DNA from: Candidatus Bathyarchaeota archaeon
GTDB taxonomy: Archaea; Thermoproteota; Bathyarchaeia; Bathyarchaeales; Bathyarchaeaceae
Reading direction: 5' to 3'
DNA length: 5,309 nucleotides
Assembly: GCA_026967815.1 (NCBI GenBank)
Contig: JAPUUO010000101.1
Span: forward strand, 1-5,309
Below the pieces are notes generated by a model. That model made no database searches. It saw only the letters and a list, made by a program, of their open reading frames with translations, and was not told the DNA's origin. Of this stretch, positions 5,037 through 5,309 are shown piece by piece (position 1 is the stretch's first letter; every line of letters begins with the position of its first letter). The position numbers and the translations under genes were made by a program.

Positions 5037-5107
5037 AAAAAAGACTGTGTAGATTGAGGAAAAAGGGAAGCCTTTGGAATTTCCACAGGACCCGTAAGGG
5101 TTGCCTG
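5037..5107 (-). terminator. Hairpin plus T-tracts after the oxidoreductase beta gene
   Basis: Starting 10 bases after the stop codon, CAGG (5107-5104), a CA bulge and ACCC (5101-5098) pair across a TTAC loop with GGGT (5093-5090) and CCTG (5089-5086). T5 (5064-5060) and T6 (5042-5037) follow. The hairpin is not directly next to the T-tracts, but archaeal termination relies mainly on U-runs, so transcription may end here, leaving ferredoxin with its own promoter. The T6ATC stretch (about 5042-5034) could also act as a poor TATA box for ferredoxin. Confidence 0.4.
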
Positions 5108-5117
5108 AAATCTGGGG

Positions 5118-5309
5118 TCATTTCATTCTCCTTAGTAGGGAGGTAATGTCTATATCCTCAGTTGATAGTTTGGTCAGTGGGTAGTCCTTTAAGTGCGGAA
5201 GATTATCATGATACGTAGGTCTTTTTTCTTGGTAGAAGATTCCGATGGGTATCCGGTCTCCCCATTCAAAGGCCTTCTCTAGGGCTTTTCTTCGGTCGGT
5301 TACGTTGTG
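5118..5309 (-). CDS. 2-oxoacid:ferredoxin oxidoreductase beta subunit, C-terminal part
   Basis: Only the last 63 residues lie in the window; the gene continues beyond the right edge. They begin HNVTDRRKALEKAFEWGDRI and continue with PIGIFYQEKRPTYHDNLPHL. This is the conserved C-terminal tail of the thiamine-diphosphate-binding beta subunit of archaeal and bacterial 2-oxoacid:ferredoxin oxidoreductases (consensus xxxGxIPIGxFYxExRPTYExxxP). The complex oxidatively decarboxylates a 2-oxoacid with CoA to an acyl-CoA and reduces ferredoxin in the cytosol. The TPP and Fe-S motifs lie outside the window. Whether the substrate is 2-oxoglutarate (KorB), pyruvate (PorB) or broad cannot be decided from the tail, so no symbol is given. 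The ferredoxin gene follows on the same strand, which fits the partnership. Confidence 0.85.
   Translation of the reverse strand, partial: HNVTDRRKALEKAFEWGDRIPIGIFYQEKRPTYHDNLPHLKDYPLTKLSTEDIDITSLLRRMK

Overview
The window most likely comes from an uncultivated archaeon with ferredoxin-based central metabolism. The evidence is a DhnA-type (archaeal) class I fructose-bisphosphate aldolase, a 2-oxoacid:ferredoxin oxidoreductase beta subunit next to a single-cluster [4Fe-4S] ferredoxin, an archaeal-looking phosphohexomutase fragment, a compact pyruvate kinase, and GGAG/GGTG-type ribosome binding sites. A Bathyarchaeia-like or related lineage is a guess from general resemblance; a thermophilic bacterium is not formally excluded. 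Base composition is moderate and looks even along the window.

Layout. The left half is on the + strand. It starts with rnfC (about 27-1325), an RnfC-like FMN/Fe-S subunit whose start overlaps what may be the tail of an upstream gene. Next comes a C-terminal phosphoglucosamine/phosphomannomutase remnant with no body (1365-1622), then a gene-free, inverted-repeat-rich stretch (1623-1882), a 48-residue YHS-domain protein (1883-2029) and pyruvate kinase pyk (2153-3529). The right half is on the - strand and converges on pyk. In transcription order it holds the C-terminus of a 2-oxoacid:ferredoxin oxidoreductase beta subunit (entering at 5309, stop at 5118), a ferredoxin (4705-4935), a poorly conserved 230-base stretch with a possible gene stub, and the aldolase (3572-4471). 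The pyk and aldolase stop codons are only 42 bases apart.

How the genes fit together. Aldolase and pyruvate kinase are the fructose-bisphosphate and pyruvate-forming steps of glycolysis. The oxidoreductase decarboxylates a 2-oxoacid to an acyl-CoA and reduces ferredoxin. RnfC-type proteins pass electrons between ferredoxin and NAD(H). The window is therefore an electron-and-carbon neighbourhood around pyruvate and reduced ferredoxin, not a defence or mobile cluster. I found no rRNA, convincing tRNA, CRISPR array or intact insertion sequence.

The least ordinary signals are: (i) short ORFs of 21-31 codons that overlap the start codons of ferredoxin, aldolase and pyk; (ii) a structured intergenic element at 1729-1843; (iii) the headless mutase fragment; and (iv) a pyruvate kinase that keeps its catalytic residues but has altered the usual Asn-x-Ser potassium-site motif. 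No clear new multi-gene system is visible.
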